Positions 54,943-62,819 of a stretch of 64,000 nt of DNA are shown here, piece by piece. The notes below the pieces were generated by a model. The model ran no database searches. It had not been told where the DNA came from and worked only from the letters and a program-made list of their open reading frames with translations. The first letter of the stretch is position 1, and each line of letters starts with the position of its first letter. The position numbers and the translations under genes were made by a program. The DNA lies in NCBI RefSeq assembly GCF_007745175.1, contig NZ_CP036271.1:186001-250000 (forward strand), written 5' to 3'. Source of the stretch: Caulifigura coniformis. Its GTDB lineage: Bacteria > Planctomycetota > Planctomycetia > Planctomycetales > Planctomycetaceae.

Positions 54943-55269
54943 TCAGCGGTCTTCGGAATTCGCCGTCGCGGAAGGAACCAGCGGCGAACCGGTCGTGCAG
55001 CAGCGGAACATGAGCGTCTGGCCCGCCGCGCTCATTACGACCATGCGGAGGTCGTCAAAGCCGGTCCGTTGCAGCAAGGCGGTTTCACCGACGTGCAGGA
55101 CCTGAGCGGGAGGCAATTCCCAGCGGATCTGACCTCGCCAGGTCGAGTCCCCTTTTTCGAGACCCCGGTAGAACAGCCCCTGGACATCACCCAGTTTGAG
55201 GCGATGGTCGGCCGTCCAGAGCGATCCCTGGAACGGAAACTTTTCGGTTGAGAGTGGTGGGCGCGGCAA
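54943..55269 (-). CDS. Doubtful small ORF, about 108 aa
   Basis: Frame on the minus strand beginning at a TTG; the upstream in-frame stop at 55300-55302 leaves no ATG. The product has a plausible soluble composition (FPFQGSLWTADHRLKLGDV, WELPPAQVLHVGE) but I recognise no family. A start ATG at 55303 in another frame could join it only through a frameshift. It may be a small unknown gene or a decayed remnant. Confidence 0.4.
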   Translation of the reverse strand: MPRPPLSTEKFPFQGSLWTADHRLKLGDVQGLFYRGLEKGDSTWRGQIRWELPPAQVLHVGETALLQRTGFDDLRMVVMSAAGQTLMFRCCTTGSPLVPSATANSEDR

Positions 55270-55382
55270 GACAGTGGCCTTCCTGGGGCATCCAGGCGGT
55301 CATGTTCAGCGCCACGCAACGACGGGCACAATCGTGGATGACCGGCAGAGCGTCAAGATGATTCGTGCGACCATCGAGCCGA

Positions 55383-56945
55383 TCAGGGATTGAGAAACTC
55401 GACGACTCCGTCCTCGATCCCGCGGCGCTCGAATCGCAGGAGCGTGATCCCCGGGCGCGATTCGCCGACCGTCGACCGGAAGCCGGCCGAGCGCAGGAAA
55501 CTGGCGAAGACTTCGATCGACTGCGCGTTGAGATCCGTGTCGTTCGCCCCCACGATCCTGACCTGCCGGATCTCCGGGGCCTTCAGCAGCGACAGGTACT
55601 GGCGCGACAGCGGACCACCCACGTCCCACAGGATCGGAATGGGCAGAGCGCGATCGGACTGCGTGTAAAACGGACCCAGGCGACAGGCCACGTAAGACTT
55701 GAGACGCGGGTAATCCGCAAGCATCGGCAACAGGATCCCTTCCGCCAGACCCGACTGCGTGAAGACGAGAACACCCGGATCACCCATCTCGGACGCGAGC
55801 TCGACTCCCACCTGTTTCCACTCTTCTTCGATCGGATTGGCCAGCCGGGCGGCCGTCCCGGGCGAGAAGCTCATGCTCCACGCCGTGAAACCCAGAAGCC
55901 CTGCGACAAGGCAGGCCGCCACCGGGGGAATCGCCACACGAGTCGCGGCCAGTCCCACCGCCAGCGCCGAAGCGGGAACGATCATCACTCGATAGCGCGG
56001 GCTCGCGAGCATCGGACTCCCCAGAAGCGCCATCGTCGCGATCATCGTCAGGGGAACGAGCCACAGGAACAGGGGCATCCAGATCGTCCCCCCTCCCTCC
56101 AGCCCCTGCTGCCCATCACGACGACGTCTGTGAAAATGGGCCCACGCGCATGACAGCAAAACCAGCAGCAGGGCGAACAACGTCCACGGCGCCCCGAAAG
56201 CCTCCAGCACCGTGGGAGGAATCCGCTGGAATTCGATGAGCCCGCTCCACTCCCGCAGCCTGAGAAGAGCAGGCAGCAGCGGCACGCACGCCATGCCCAC
56301 CACGATGACGGCCACGAGCGCGGTCGACGGGCGGGCGTTCCGCCGCGAACGGCGTACATGCCACGCTGAGAAAACGAGCACGACCGACTGGGCCGCGACG
56401 AGCGGGGCCGTGAGATAGTGAGTCCAGCACAGGGCGATCGCAGAAACCGTCCAGGCCGCCAGCCATCGACGCTCCGCAGGCGCTGAACGCCAGCGCAGCA
56501 GACAGGCCATCGACAACGACGCGAGCAGCAGTACCAGGCCGTAGCATCTCGCAAAACGGACTTCATCCAGCATTCCGGGATGCCAGGCGACGATCAGCGC
56601 GGCCAGTCCCCCGCACAGGGGACCGGCAACGATGCGGCCAAGCCAGAACCCGGCCGGAACCGCGAGGACATACGCAGCCAGCGACGGCACTCGAAAGACC
56701 GTTTCCGAGTGTCCGCCCATCGCGAGGGCCAAACGTTCGAGGAGATGGGAGAGCGGCGGAAGGACGGCGACTTCTTCACAGCGATTCCAGAGTTCGCTGA
56801 CGGTCGGCGCTCCGGAGCAGTAGTAGGAAACGTGTTCGTCCAGCGCCAGCGCCTGGCCGCGCAGCGCCGGAGCGCAGAGCGCCAGCGCGGAAAGGATGGC
56901 CACGACCAGAAGCCCGAAGCCCCAGCGATCATCCGACGTGCCCAT
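55383..56945 (-). CDS. Polytopic membrane glycosyltransferase-like protein (GT39 type), 520 aa
   Basis: About eleven hydrophobic helices from residue 10 on, then a soluble C-terminal domain (from about 400) ending VVEFLNP. The first loop has LDEHVSYYCSGAPTVSELW and VLPPLSHLLERLALAMGGHS, positions that correspond to the acidic catalytic loop of PMT-type enzymes. ATG 56945 is preceded by GGAA; an earlier opening to 57119 has no family support. It is not closely similar to the GT39-like gene at 10069. The substrate is unknown. Confidence 0.75.
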   Translation of the reverse strand: MGTSDDRWGFGLLVVAILSALALCAPALRGQALALDEHVSYYCSGAPTVSELWNRCEEVAVLPPLSHLLERLALAMGGHSETVFRVPSLAAYVLAVPAGFWLGRIVAGPLCGGLAALIVAWHPGMLDEVRFARCYGLVLLLASLSMACLLRWRSAPAERRWLAAWTVSAIALCWTHYLTAPLVAAQSVVLVFSAWHVRRSRRNARPSTALVAVIVVGMACVPLLPALLRLREWSGLIEFQRIPPTVLEAFGAPWTLFALLLVLLSCAWAHFHRRRRDGQQGLEGGGTIWMPLFLWLVPLTMIATMALLGSPMLASPRYRVMIVPASALAVGLAATRVAIPPVAACLVAGLLGFTAWSMSFSPGTAARLANPIEEEWKQVGVELASEMGDPGVLVFTQSGLAEGILLPMLADYPRLKSYVACRLGPFYTQSDRALPIPILWDVGGPLSRQYLSLLKAPEIRQVRIVGANDTDLNAQSIEVFASFLRSAGFRSTVGESRPGITLLRFERRGIEDGVVEFLNP

Positions 56946-57090
56946 GAAGATTCCGGTGACGACCCGTTGACGACATGCCGTGCGCTTCCGCGGCCCTGAA
57001 GAACACCGCGGACGGATCATTGGATCCGGCAAATCCCGGGTCAATGTCCGAAAGACAGAGTCACCCGCGCGACGATCCGGAATGCACCCT

Positions 57091-57118
57091 CTTGAACACG
57101 TGCAGAGTGCTTTTAGCA
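57091..57118 (+). promoter_or_regulatory. Possible promoter of the candidate small RNA
   Basis: TTGAAC (57091-57096) and TAGCAT (57113-57118) are 16 bases apart, a moderate match to the vegetative promoter pattern. Predicts a start near 57125 on the plus strand. Confidence 0.3.
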
Positions 57119-57119
57119 T

Positions 57120-57202
57120 GGCAGGTGCAGGAGGCAGCGGATCCGTTAGATCGGCCCAATGGCTGCGTCGACCTGATTAACTGCCTCCTGCCGCCTTTTT
57201 TC
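57120..57202 (+). ncRNA. Candidate small structured RNA with terminator
   Basis: In the 363-base gap between two minus-strand genes, a GCAGGAGGCAG arm (57127-57137) pairs perfectly with CTGCCTCCTGC (57181-57191), enclosing about 43 bases that can fold into smaller hairpins (for example GCC-CAAT-GGC). CGCC then TTTTTT follow. A promoter-like pair stands upstream. No coding frame there is convincing. Structure and terminator are visible; expression and function are inference. Confidence 0.45.
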
Positions 57203-57244
57203 ACGCTCATCGCGTTCCGGCAAGCCGATGCGCGAGACGGTTGT

Positions 57245-57288
57245 GGAAGGTGCCGTGGTCCAAGGGGGGCCGCGGCACTTTCCTTTTC
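57245..57288 (+). terminator. Second hairpin with T-run near the end of the diguanylate cyclase gene
   Basis: GGAAGGTGCCG (57245-57255) / CGGCACTTTCC (57273-57283), one G-U pair, then TTTTC. It has better pairing on the plus strand, but lies 20 bases after the minus-strand stop and may act in either direction. Confidence 0.5.
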
Positions 57289-57308
57289 TGATGAGCCGCC
57301 AGACGCAA

Positions 57309-58229
57309 TCAGGCGGAGCAGGCTGCGAGAGCCATTTCGGGCTCCGGCTCCAGCCAGCGCGTGACGCAGTTGCGACCGTTTGACTTGGCCGAATAGAGCG
57401 CCTCGTCGGCCAGCTCGAGCACGCTCGGCGGGACCTTCGCCCGCAACTGGGCGACGCCGAAACTGCAGGTCACATGCACAGGCCTGTCGCAGTAGAGGAA
57501 TCGCAGGTCTTCGATCGCCTGGCGGAGGCGTTCCGCCACCTCCAGCGCTTCGTCCGCAGTCGTCCCCGGAAGCAGGATGGCGAGTTCTTCGCCGCCGTAC
57601 CGGCAGACGACGTCGCGCGGACGGCATTGTTCATTCAGGACAGTCGCAATCCTGCGCAGGACTTCGTCGCCGAACCCGTGGCCATACTTGTCGTTGATGG
57701 CCTTGAAGTGGTCGACGTCGGCCATGATGCAGGCCAGCGGCTCACCCGTCCGCCGCGAGGCGGTCAGTTCGACGGTCATCTGGGCGTCGAGGTAGTGACG
57801 ATTCCACAGGCCGGTCAGGCCGTCGATCATCGCCTTGCGGGCGAGCAGGTTCATGAGTTCGCGGGTCCGCAGTGAAGCTCGAACGCGGGCCCGGAGCTCA
57901 GCCGCGTCGAACGGCTTCGCGATGTAGTCGACGGCGCCCAGGTCGAGGCCGCGGATCTTGTCGCTCGTCGAAGCAGCGCCGGACAGGAAGATGACCGGGA
58001 TGTCCCTCGTCTCGGGATACGACTTCAGCTCGGCGCACACCGAGAATCCGTCGCGTCCGGGCATGTCGACGTCCAGCAGGATCAGATCGGGCCCGATCGT
58101 GCGGGCCTCCTTGATGCCGGTGATCGGATCATAGGCCGAGGCGACCGTCACCTGCTCTTTCGCGAGCCGGACGCGGACCAGGGCCTGGAGGTCAGGCGAA
58201 TCATCGATGACGAGAACTTTAGGATTCAT
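57309..58229 (-). CDS. REC-GGDEF response regulator (PleD-like diguanylate cyclase), 306 aa
   Basis: Receiver domain (residues 1-120) with acidic pair VIDDSPD, phosphoacceptor Asp53 (LLDVDMPGRDG) and Lys105 in AKPFD. The GGDEF domain (about 135-300) has ADVDHFKAINDKYGHGFGDE, an intact GGEEL at 212-216 and the RxxD inhibitory site RPRD at 203-206. Phosphorylation of Asp53 should raise c-di-GMP synthesis. ATG 58229 overlaps the preceding gene's end by 11 bases, so it is translated with the hybrid kinase. Confidence 0.95.
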   Translation of the reverse strand: MNPKVLVIDDSPDLQALVRVRLAKEQVTVASAYDPITGIKEARTIGPDLILLDVDMPGRDGFSVCAELKSYPETRDIPVIFLSGAASTSDKIRGLDLGAVDYIAKPFDAAELRARVRASLRTRELMNLLARKAMIDGLTGLWNRHYLDAQMTVELTASRRTGEPLACIMADVDHFKAINDKYGHGFGDEVLRRIATVLNEQCRPRDVVCRYGGEELAILLPGTTADEALEVAERLRQAIEDLRFLYCDRPVHVTCSFGVAQLRAKVPPSVLELADEALYSAKSNGRNCVTRWLEPEPEMALAACSA

Positions 58230-60435
58230 GGCAAAGCTCGCGAGCCGTCTCGTACCCCTCAACAGAGCGGACGAGCGTCAGCAGGGACTGAATTTCGGAA
58301 TGAATGGAAGGCAGCGGATCTTGATTCTTGATGGCGAGTTCGGCCCCCGCCGCGCAGGTGGTGATCTCCTGGAAGCCGTAGCCGCCCCCCGCCCCTTTCA
58401 ACTGGTGCAGGGACCGCTGGAGAGCGGGAAGGTCGTCCCGGCGCAGCTGTTCGGTCAGGCTCGCCATGCGTGAGGGAAGAACTTCTACGAACTGGGCGAC
58501 GAGTTCGGCCATGTCCGGGTCGTCAGCGAACTCACTGCGGATCTTCGCGATGGAATCCTGCGCCGCCGCCGACGGAACGGACTCGATGCCTTCCGGCATC
58601 AGGCGGGCAACCGCCGACAGCAGCGCCGATCTCGCGATCGGCTTCGTCAGGTAGTCGCTGCATCCCGCGTCGAGACACTTCTGGCGGTCTCCTGACATCG
58701 CGTGGGCTGTCAGCGCGATGACCGGCAGGTGGAACCCCATGCTCCGGAGTTGCCGGGTCGCCGTATAGCCATCCATTTCCGGCATCTGCATATCCATCAC
58801 CACGAGATGGAACTCTTCGTGGATGATCGCCTCGATGGCGGCGCGGCCGTTTTCGGCGACGACCACTTCCGCTCCCGCCTTCCGCAGGATCTGCGACAAG
58901 AGCTTCTGGTTATCGAGGCCGTCTTCCGCGAGGAGGATCCGCCCCCTCAGGCGGATCAGGTAATCGGCCCGATCCGTCGTCGAGAGGCTCGATTCATTCA
59001 GCTGCTGCACCATCTCGAGTTCCGTCACCGGGCCGCCGTTCACCGAGAACCGGAACACGCTGCCCACAGTCGGGAGCGACTCGACCGTCAGCTCTCCACC
59101 GAGGAGTTCCACGAGACGCTTGCTGATCGCCAGGCCGAGCCCGGTGCCCCCGTAGCGGCGGGTCATCGATTCATCGGCCTGCGTGAAGGGCTGGAACAGG
59201 CGGTCGAGCTGCTGAGGAGTCAGGCCGACGCCAGTGTCTGTCACCGCGCAGTTCACGAAGCAGTTGCCGTCGCGAGTCTCGCTCGAAACATGGACCCGGA
59301 CGTGTCCGTGGTCGGTGAACTTGACCGCATTGGAAACCAGGTTGACGAGCAGCTGCTTGACCCGCAGCGGATCGGTCAGCACGGTCTTCGGAACCTGCTC
59401 GCCGAACGTCAGCTGCAGGTCGATCTTCTTGGCGATCGCCACCGGCCGCATCAGCGAGGCGACGTCGGCCGCGATCTGCGAGACGTCGACGGGAATCTGC
59501 TCGATCGTCATCCGGCCCGCTTCGATGCGGCTGATGTCGAGGATGTCGTTGATGAGGTCGAGCAGATGCCGCGCGCTGCGGCGGATCGTCTGCAGGGCTT
59601 CCCGGCGCTCCTCGGGAGACTGGTCCCATTCGAGGAGCGTGTCGGCGAACCCCATGATCGACGTCATCGGAGTCCGGATCTCGTGCGACATGTTCGCCAG
59701 GAATGCCGACTTGGCGCGGTTGGCCCCTTCCGCAGAGGCCGTCGCCGCGGCGAGTTCGGACGTGCGGAGATCGATCAGGTCTTCCAGGTGCTCCTGGTGC
59801 AGCTCGCGGCGGGCGGTCTGAATCGCCATCTCGCGCTGGTCGGCGACGCCGCGGCGGATCGAGATCACCAGGAAGATGTCTTCAAACAGGACCCAGGCGG
59901 CATGCTCCAGCCACCGGAAATGCCCGGGCGAAGCGGCGCCGAAGATCGTTTCGGGCCAGAACAGCCCCCGGATCAGGTGATCTGAAGCGGTGACGATCGT
60001 CGGCGCGATCAGCAGCTTCCAGTCGCGATAGGCCGCAATGAAAGCGAGCGAACCGAAGATATGGAAATGCGTTTCGATCCGACCGCCGGTGATGTGAATC
60101 AGCAGCGACGAAAACAGAACCTGAGCCACGGCGATCGTCTGTCGAGTGATCGCATCGCCCGGAAACTTCCATGCGAAGAAAATCGGCAGGCTGCAGAGCG
60201 CCCCGCCGAGGAACACGGCGAGCCACAGATGCGGATGGACGCTGCTCAGCGTCCCCTGCCAGGTCGCCGGCGTGATGACGGCGGCGGCGATGATCGCTGC
60301 GAGCCACTGCAGAAGCAGCAGCGCCACGAACATGCGGTCGGTTCGCTGGTACACCTTGCGCCGTGAGGCGTTGTCGATTTCCTGGGCGCGGCGGCGCACA
60401 GCGTCGTCATTGAGCCAGATCGGGGTTTCAGACAT
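58219..60435 (-). CDS. Hybrid histidine kinase with HPt domain and GGRIETHFH membrane sensor, 738 aa
   Basis: Five or six N-terminal membrane helices (residues about 35-195) include the conserved sensor motif GGRIETHFHIF (117-127) with His123 and His125. Kinase: His251 in ANMSHEIRTPM, N box NLVSNAVKF, G boxes DTGVGL and GGTGLGLAIS. Receiver: phosphoacceptor Asp548 (VVMDMQMPEMDG) and Lys598. HPt: His677 (LHQLKGAGGG). It can thus run a complete internal phosphorelay and most likely passes phosphate to the next protein's receiver. It follows the thioredoxin-fold gene after 11 bases. Confidence 0.93.
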   Translation of the reverse strand: MSETPIWLNDDAVRRRAQEIDNASRRKVYQRTDRMFVALLLLQWLAAIIAAAVITPATWQGTLSSVHPHLWLAVFLGGALCSLPIFFAWKFPGDAITRQTIAVAQVLFSSLLIHITGGRIETHFHIFGSLAFIAAYRDWKLLIAPTIVTASDHLIRGLFWPETIFGAASPGHFRWLEHAAWVLFEDIFLVISIRRGVADQREMAIQTARRELHQEHLEDLIDLRTSELAAATASAEGANRAKSAFLANMSHEIRTPMTSIMGFADTLLEWDQSPEERREALQTIRRSARHLLDLINDILDISRIEAGRMTIEQIPVDVSQIAADVASLMRPVAIAKKIDLQLTFGEQVPKTVLTDPLRVKQLLVNLVSNAVKFTDHGHVRVHVSSETRDGNCFVNCAVTDTGVGLTPQQLDRLFQPFTQADESMTRRYGGTGLGLAISKRLVELLGGELTVESLPTVGSVFRFSVNGGPVTELEMVQQLNESSLSTTDRADYLIRLRGRILLAEDGLDNQKLLSQILRKAGAEVVVAENGRAAIEAIIHEEFHLVVMDMQMPEMDGYTATRQLRSMGFHLPVIALTAHAMSGDRQKCLDAGCSDYLTKPIARSALLSAVARLMPEGIESVPSAAAQDSIAKIRSEFADDPDMAELVAQFVEVLPSRMASLTEQLRRDDLPALQRSLHQLKGAGGGYGFQEITTCAAGAELAIKNQDPLPSIHSEIQSLLTLVRSVEGYETARELCHES

Positions 60436-60446
60436 GGAAGTCGGTG

Positions 60447-61112
60447 TTATTCGGTCCGCCCGCAGAGGCCCGCGGCGCGACAGGGAGATTCGAGAGGACA
60501 GCCGTAAACCTTGGTGCGGGTGAAATCCCGACCGGAGCCCGTGGAATTCAGGACGATCGCTTCAATCGCCGTTCGCCCGGCACTCACGCCCGAGTGCCCC
60601 CGCCCGACAGTCACCCCACCGTGAAAGGCGAGGCTGCCATCCGGCATGTAGAGGAGCGCTTCGCCGGATGTCGTGGCGCCGAATCGGCGATGTTCAGTTC
60701 CGCTCACGTCAACAAACGCGGGACCCGCATTGATCGCACGGACGGTTTCCCAGTGCTCGGTGTCCTCGCTGCGCCACGGGGCGTCCCCCCGTTCCAGGAA
60801 CACGAACTGCATGTCGAGCTTGTCCCCGCAGCGGTGATGCAGGGCTGCGACCTCTTCGAGGCTCGCCCGCGTGCACGGGCACTTCGGATGGACGAACACG
60901 ATCAGCATCGGCTTGCCGAGAGGAGCAACGCAGACGGCGTCCTCCGGGAATCGCGTGGCGACGTCGTGGTCGGGCGCGGCCGTCTTCTCGTGCCGCATCG
61001 CGACGGCGAAGCCGGCGGCGACAGCCGCGAGCCACAACACGCCGACAAGAACGACGGTCAACCCACCCGCTCGCGGGTGGTGGAAAAGGTCTGGGCGGCC
61101 GTGCGCGCGCAT
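60447..61112 (-). CDS. Membrane-anchored thioredoxin-fold protein with CPCT site, 221 aa
   Basis: A single helix (residues about 16-38) anchors a periplasmic domain. LIVFVHPKCPCTRASLEEVA has a CxC active-site-type motif (C-P-C-T) at about residue 80, followed by QFVFLERGDAPWR and a GEALLYMPDGSLAFHGGVT strand. The C-terminal end has VYGCPLESPC and GLC. These traits are like those of SCO/RedB-type redox proteins. ATG 61112 puts the helix at the N-terminus. Eleven bases before the kinase, it probably supplies or senses a thiol/metal state. Substrate unknown. Confidence 0.78.
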   Translation of the reverse strand: MRAHGRPDLFHHPRAGGLTVVLVGVLWLAAVAAGFAVAMRHEKTAAPDHDVATRFPEDAVCVAPLGKPMLIVFVHPKCPCTRASLEEVAALHHRCGDKLDMQFVFLERGDAPWRSEDTEHWETVRAINAGPAFVDVSGTEHRRFGATTSGEALLYMPDGSLAFHGGVTVGRGHSGVSAGRTAIEAIVLNSTGSGRDFTRTKVYGCPLESPCRAAGLCGRTE

Positions 61113-61435
61113 CTCGAGCTCGAACGTCGGGGAAATCACGGCGCGGTACCGCCGTCGGGTGAGAGTGCGCCTGCCGCTGGGAGGAGGCAGGTTTTGCACA
61201 CTGTGCGTGTGGCTCTGGAGGTGCAGTCCGGGCGACACAGCAACACTAGGTCGAATATTGCGACTTGCGCTGGCTTGTTGCCAAAAAGACGCAACAGAGG
61301 CGTAGGCCAGTCCACATATGCCTGAGAAGCCGGCTTCAGCGACCGCTGGCGGCTAAGGTCAGGTGGCAGGAACTGTTAGGGATTTCCCCTCACCAGGAGG
61401 CGAAAGTCGCGGTTTGCTACCGGTGTTGCCTTCGT
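61113..61435. other. Gap of 323 bases upstream of the redox-sensor operon
   Basis: No supported gene. On the minus strand, TTGGCA (61279-61284) and AATATT (61254-61259), 19 apart, are a weak promoter pair for the operon. A perfect 12-bp palindrome GAAGCCGGCTTC lies at 61326-61337 and may be an operator or leftover repeat. Confidence 0.35.
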
Positions 61436-62551
61436 TCAACGCCCCGGCGCGGACGGTTCCCCCTTGAGAACCCGCTCAATCAGCGCGTACGCCTTTTCCC
61501 GCATCGCGTCCGGAAAATCGTGCTCGCAGTCCGGGTGGGCCACTTCGAGCCGGTCCGGAACTCCGAGCAGCTCGTACACCGGCCGGGCCGCGGCAACCAC
61601 GCGGTCGACACTTTCGTGCCGGAAATTGGAGTCCTTCAGCGGCGCCGCAATGAAGACGTGACGCGGGGCCAGAGCCCCGACCAGCTCGTGAAAATCGTAG
61701 GGAATCTCCGCGAGACGCCCCCGGTACGCGGCCAGCCGCGGAAGATAACGGGTCTGGCACCACCCCTTTTCAGGCATCCAGACCGACTCCACCCCGCCGT
61801 AGTAATCGAGATACGAGTCGAGCCCGCACGACGAAACGATGACTTTCACGCGATCGTCGAACACCGCTGTGTAAACGGAATTGTGCCCTCCCAGCGAGTG
61901 GCCGATCGCAGCGTAGTTTCCCGGCTGCACGGAGGGCAGCGAGTCGAGCAGATCGAGACCGCGGATGTTGTCCCAGATGGCCTTCAGCGTCCCGCTCTCC
62001 CAGCCCAGCGCCTTGATGTCCGGCTGGTACTTCGCAAGGAGCGGATAGGAAGGAGAGAGTGTCACGAATCCACGCTCCGCCAGCTCGCTGGCGTATTGCC
62101 GGTTCGCTTTCCCTCCGAGACCGACGACGACTCCGTTTCCGACGGCGTTGTCGGTCGGATGCAGGCAAAGCACGGCAGGAACCCGGATTTTGGAGTCCGC
62201 CAGGACCGATTTCGGAATGGTGAGATATGCAGGAACGCGGCCGCCCGGCTCGGAGGAATATTCGATCCGCCGGAGCACGTAACTTCCACGATCGATCTCT
62301 TCGAGCACCGTCATCTCGAGATCGCACCTCTTCTCAGGGCCCGGAAGTTTTCCGGCGATCGATTCGAATGCCGCGACGATCGAGGCGCGGCGTTTTTCCC
62401 AGTCGGCCTTGGTTTTCACAGGCGCCGCGACGCCCGAATCGTCGCGAAACACGAGCAGGTTCTCGCGCGGCAGTCGCTGCGGCGCGTCGGCCGCGGCGAT
62501 CAGAAAGAGACTGGCGAGCAGGCAGATGACAATCGTCAGTCGCGAAAGCAT
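61436..62551 (-). CDS. Secreted alpha/beta hydrolase (acetyl-esterase/dienelactone-hydrolase-like), 371 aa
   Basis: Signal peptide (LTIVICLLASLFLIAAAD). The alpha/beta-hydrolase fold shows VPAVLCLHPTDNAVG (oxyanion region), the nucleophile elbow IGHSLGGHNS with Ser at about residue 219, and a C-terminal CEHDFPDAMREKA with the catalytic His. Planctomycetes carry many such esterases for acetylated polysaccharides. ATG 62551 gives the full signal. No close partner is in the same direction. Confidence 0.87.
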   Translation of the reverse strand: MLSRLTIVICLLASLFLIAAADAPQRLPRENLLVFRDDSGVAAPVKTKADWEKRRASIVAAFESIAGKLPGPEKRCDLEMTVLEEIDRGSYVLRRIEYSSEPGGRVPAYLTIPKSVLADSKIRVPAVLCLHPTDNAVGNGVVVGLGGKANRQYASELAERGFVTLSPSYPLLAKYQPDIKALGWESGTLKAIWDNIRGLDLLDSLPSVQPGNYAAIGHSLGGHNSVYTAVFDDRVKVIVSSCGLDSYLDYYGGVESVWMPEKGWCQTRYLPRLAAYRGRLAEIPYDFHELVGALAPRHVFIAAPLKDSNFRHESVDRVVAAARPVYELLGVPDRLEVAHPDCEHDFPDAMREKAYALIERVLKGEPSAPGR

Positions 62552-62819
62552 CGTCTGGAATCCTGATTGAAACGGTTGTTCCTGCGGAATGAACTGGCAG
62601 GTCGGGCGCGGCCTGGTCTGGGCCGGAGCATATCACCGGCATTCGCAGAATTCCCCGCGGTAGGGGGGGCGTGTTACACTTCGGGGCATCATTCGTTTGA
62701 GTTGCTGCGGACAGACAGGCCATGTGGCCTCTCGGATCCGGCGGCAGCGCGATCCGGAGGCACAACAGTGCCGGCCATCGATCGCGAACATCCGTACTGC
62801 GGCGAGGAGAGTTGTCGGC

